From the NCBI GenBank assembly GCA_016293915.1, contig JAEDCY010000003.1, positions 68,976-132,975 of the forward strand: a stretch of 64,000 nucleotides of DNA, given 5' to 3'. Shown piece by piece: positions 62,717-64,000 of this stretch. Source of the stretch: Treponema sp. (GTDB lineage Bacteria > Spirochaetota > Spirochaetia > Treponematales > Treponemataceae). Positions within the stretch are counted from its first letter, which is position 1, and every line of letters begins with the position of its first letter. Under the pieces are notes generated by a model that had not been told where the DNA came from, ran no database searches, and was given only the letters and a program-made list of their open reading frames with translations. The translations under genes and the position numbers were made by a program.

Positions 62717-63280
62717 GTATCTGTCGCCATATATTCTGCGGGCTTCTGTTGTCCACTTGCGAATGAACTCAGTCTTTGCATCGGTATATGCGTCTCTGTC
62801 ATGTTCATATTTCTTCCATAATTCCAGCTTCAAAGATTCATAATCCTTTGCGACCTGCGGATGCTCGTTCAGATAGTCGCGGAAATACAGTTCATCATTA
62901 TCTCCGGTGTATCTGAGATGAATGTGATAAACCTTATCCGCAAAGCCTTCTTTGGTATACCCTTTATTGAGTGAAATCCGGTTTGTTTCAGCGGACATTC
63001 CGATAAAACCATTCCGCTCCATAACATGTGCCAGTTCTTCCATGTCGGCTTTTTCAGAAATCTCAACCATCACATCAACGATATTCTTCGCCCATATGCC
63101 CTGTATCGCTGTACTTCCAATGTGACTAATCCTTTCAACAGGATAGTCTGGCAACAGATCCATTATTGAGGCTTCAATCTCCTTGTAGTAGTCTTTCCAC
63201 TTATCATCGTGCTGAACAAGAAAGATAGGAAACAATTTCCACAGTTCTTCCAGCGTCATTTCCGACAGTTCCTTTCCCAT
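62714..63280 (-). CDS. GrpB family protein
   Basis: The 188-residue UPF0157 (nucleotidyltransferase-fold) protein has YPVERISHIGSTAIQGIWAK, the conserved N-I-V-D-V-M strand, and a C-terminal helical bundle (LKLELWKKYEHDRDAYTDAK). Despite the name it is unrelated to GrpE; its substrate is unknown. ATG 63280 is set by GGAGG; a GTG 15 nt earlier is less likely. Confidence 0.88.
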   Translation of the reverse strand: MGKELSEMTLEELWKLFPIFLVQHDDKWKDYYKEIEASIMDLLPDYPVERISHIGSTAIQGIWAKNIVDVMVEISEKADMEELAHVMERNGFIGMSAETNRISLNKGYTKEGFADKVYHIHLRYTGDNDELYFRDYLNEHPQVAKDYESLKLELWKKYEHDRDAYTDAKTEFIRKWTTEARRIYGDRY

Positions 63281-63348
63281 CGTCAAATCCTCCACAAATG
63301 CCGATTTCCGGCTCTAAACTGAAAGGTTCTTCTTTATTAAATTTCAAT

Positions 63349-63858
63349 TTATAATTCACACAAGTCAACTGACATAATTTCCCTTGTAGGCCAAAATGCA
63401 CATAAATGCAGTCTGGTAATTTTCCCTACAAATGGGTGAAAAGATTCTAATAAAATCGGAAGTGCTCTACATATTGTTTCAGATTCATCAATCATTATCG
63501 TTGCATGAGGTGTCCATGGAAATTTTTCGCTAGTTTCTACACTAATTGCTTCTCGAAGCGAAAAAAGTTTAGGAGGATTCATGTCAGGAGCCCCAAAAAG
63601 AACCTTGCCTCCTGCAAACATTCCAATATGACTAATATGAACCGATATAGTGGAAAACTCTTTCGCTAGCCGCTGCATTTCCTCAATCACTTCCTGCTCT
63701 TTATCAAGAGAAAAAGTTGCTAGACTAATATGAAAAGGTAGTCCCGGTGTTTGCATGCCAATAAATCCTGATTTCTTTAATTGTTCGTACCATTCCCCCA
63801 TTATTGCCTGTGATTCTTCATCCAAATCTGCCATTAATGTCAAAAACTGCTCTGCCAT
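63349..63858 (-). CDS. 2H phosphoesterase (2'-5' RNA ligase-like)
   Basis: The 169-residue protein has two H-x-(S/T) motifs, HISLAT (about residues 43-48) and HATIMI (about 117-122), the 2H phosphoesterase active site. Both His are present. Members act on cyclic phosphates or 2'-5' linkages; specificity is unknown. GGAGAG precedes ATG 63858. Confidence 0.85.
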   Translation of the reverse strand: MAEQFLTLMADLDEESQAIMGEWYEQLKKSGFIGMQTPGLPFHISLATFSLDKEQEVIEEMQRLAKEFSTISVHISHIGMFAGGKVLFGAPDMNPPKLFSLREAISVETSEKFPWTPHATIMIDESETICRALPILLESFHPFVGKITRLHLCAFWPTREIMSVDLCEL

Positions 63859-63904
63859 ATATCGTCACTCTCCTTCTAATAATTCGATGTTTAAATTATT
63901 ACGA

Positions 63905-63955
63905 AAATTCAAATTAATACGTGTTTTCACACTCACTAGACGACTGAAATTTATA
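63905..63955 (-). repeat. R4 repeat, copy D (diverged)
   Basis: Arm AAATTCAAAT, exactly 10 nt, TTTCACACT, loop, CGACTGAAATTT. The spacing is conserved but the inner stem is weaker than in copies A-C. It precedes the window end in gene direction, so the neighbouring gene is not visible. Confidence 0.65.
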
Positions 63956-64000
63956 GAGCTTTTGTTCGGAAATAATCCTGTTCATCCTCACCAACAATAA

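Noticed and set aside
62572..62808. 78-residue minus-strand frame between the DUF5131 and GrpB genes
   Set aside because: Its first half is out-of-frame GrpB and repeat sequence. The last 30 residues could be a fragment, but nothing supports expression.
60351..63955. R4 repeats as a CRISPR array
   Set aside because: The repeats are ~0.9-1.4 kb apart with whole genes between, not 30-40-bp spacers, and there are no cas genes.
60351..63955. R4 as proven integron attC sites
   Set aside because: I find no clear GTTRRRY core box at the expected ends and no integrase, so only the array-like organisation is claimed.

Overview
The window looks like chromosome of a Treponema-type spirochaete. It is a moderately AT-rich genome. 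It carries spirochaete-style lipoproteins, an HPr/HPr-kinase pair with no PTS enzymes beside it, sigma-54, ribosomal protein operons without fusA, adk, map or infA, and an RpoB with Asn at the rifampicin-critical position. This assignment is inference from gene content and protein character; no 16S rRNA is present.

Layout. 1-8277 holds an anti-sigma/ECF sigma pair, cysS, murB, a two-domain cyclic-nucleotide-binding regulator, two exported proteins, and a TPR and a PilZ protein. 8384-36758 is one of the densest translation/transcription blocks a bacterium can have, all on the minus strand. Reading downstream it runs tRNA-Thr, rpmG, tRNA-Trp, secE, nusG, rplKAJL, rpoBC, rpsLG, then a 622-bp non-coding gap, then tuf, the S10 operon, the spc operon (with secY and rpmJ) and the alpha operon (rpsM, rpsK, rpsD, rpoA, rplQ), ending with a small zinc-ribbon protein and a strong terminator. 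37165-51289 holds housekeeping and regulatory genes: serine acetyltransferase, radA, a small heat-shock protein behind a sigma-54 promoter, a CDP-alcohol phosphatidyltransferase, a cytidylate-kinase-like protein, a NUDIX hydrolase, a lipoprotein/LysM pair, holA-lexA-ptsH-hprK, a hibernation factor, rpoN and a DUF1015 protein.

From 51230 rightward the content becomes accessory. There is an orphan beta-class DNA methyltransferase, an AAA+ ATPase paired with a PcfJ-like protein, and a short sigma-70 factor followed by a small unknown protein, then metY and an ArsC/Spx-like gene. From about 59200 to the end, behind a GC-rich structured repeat, lies a mosaic of small minus-strand genes: a RelB/YoeB module with a frameshifted toxin, a VOC remnant, an HD-GYP protein, a DUF5131 protein, a GrpB protein and a 2H phosphoesterase. 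Four copies of a ~50-bp imperfect palindrome are interspersed among them, so the region looks like a cassette array. No integrase is in the window.

The most interesting non-coding signals are as follows. (1) A family of 44-bp two-stem elements whose inner and outer stems both co-vary between copies while apical and internal-loop bases stay fixed. (2) A second hairpin-pair family. (3) A sigma-54 -24/-12 promoter with an upstream inverted repeat in front of hsp20. (4) At least five genes whose -10 box lies 6-9 nt before the ATG, implying leaderless mRNAs. (5) Mutually exclusive hairpins sequestering or freeing the ribosome-binding site of the hibernation-factor gene.
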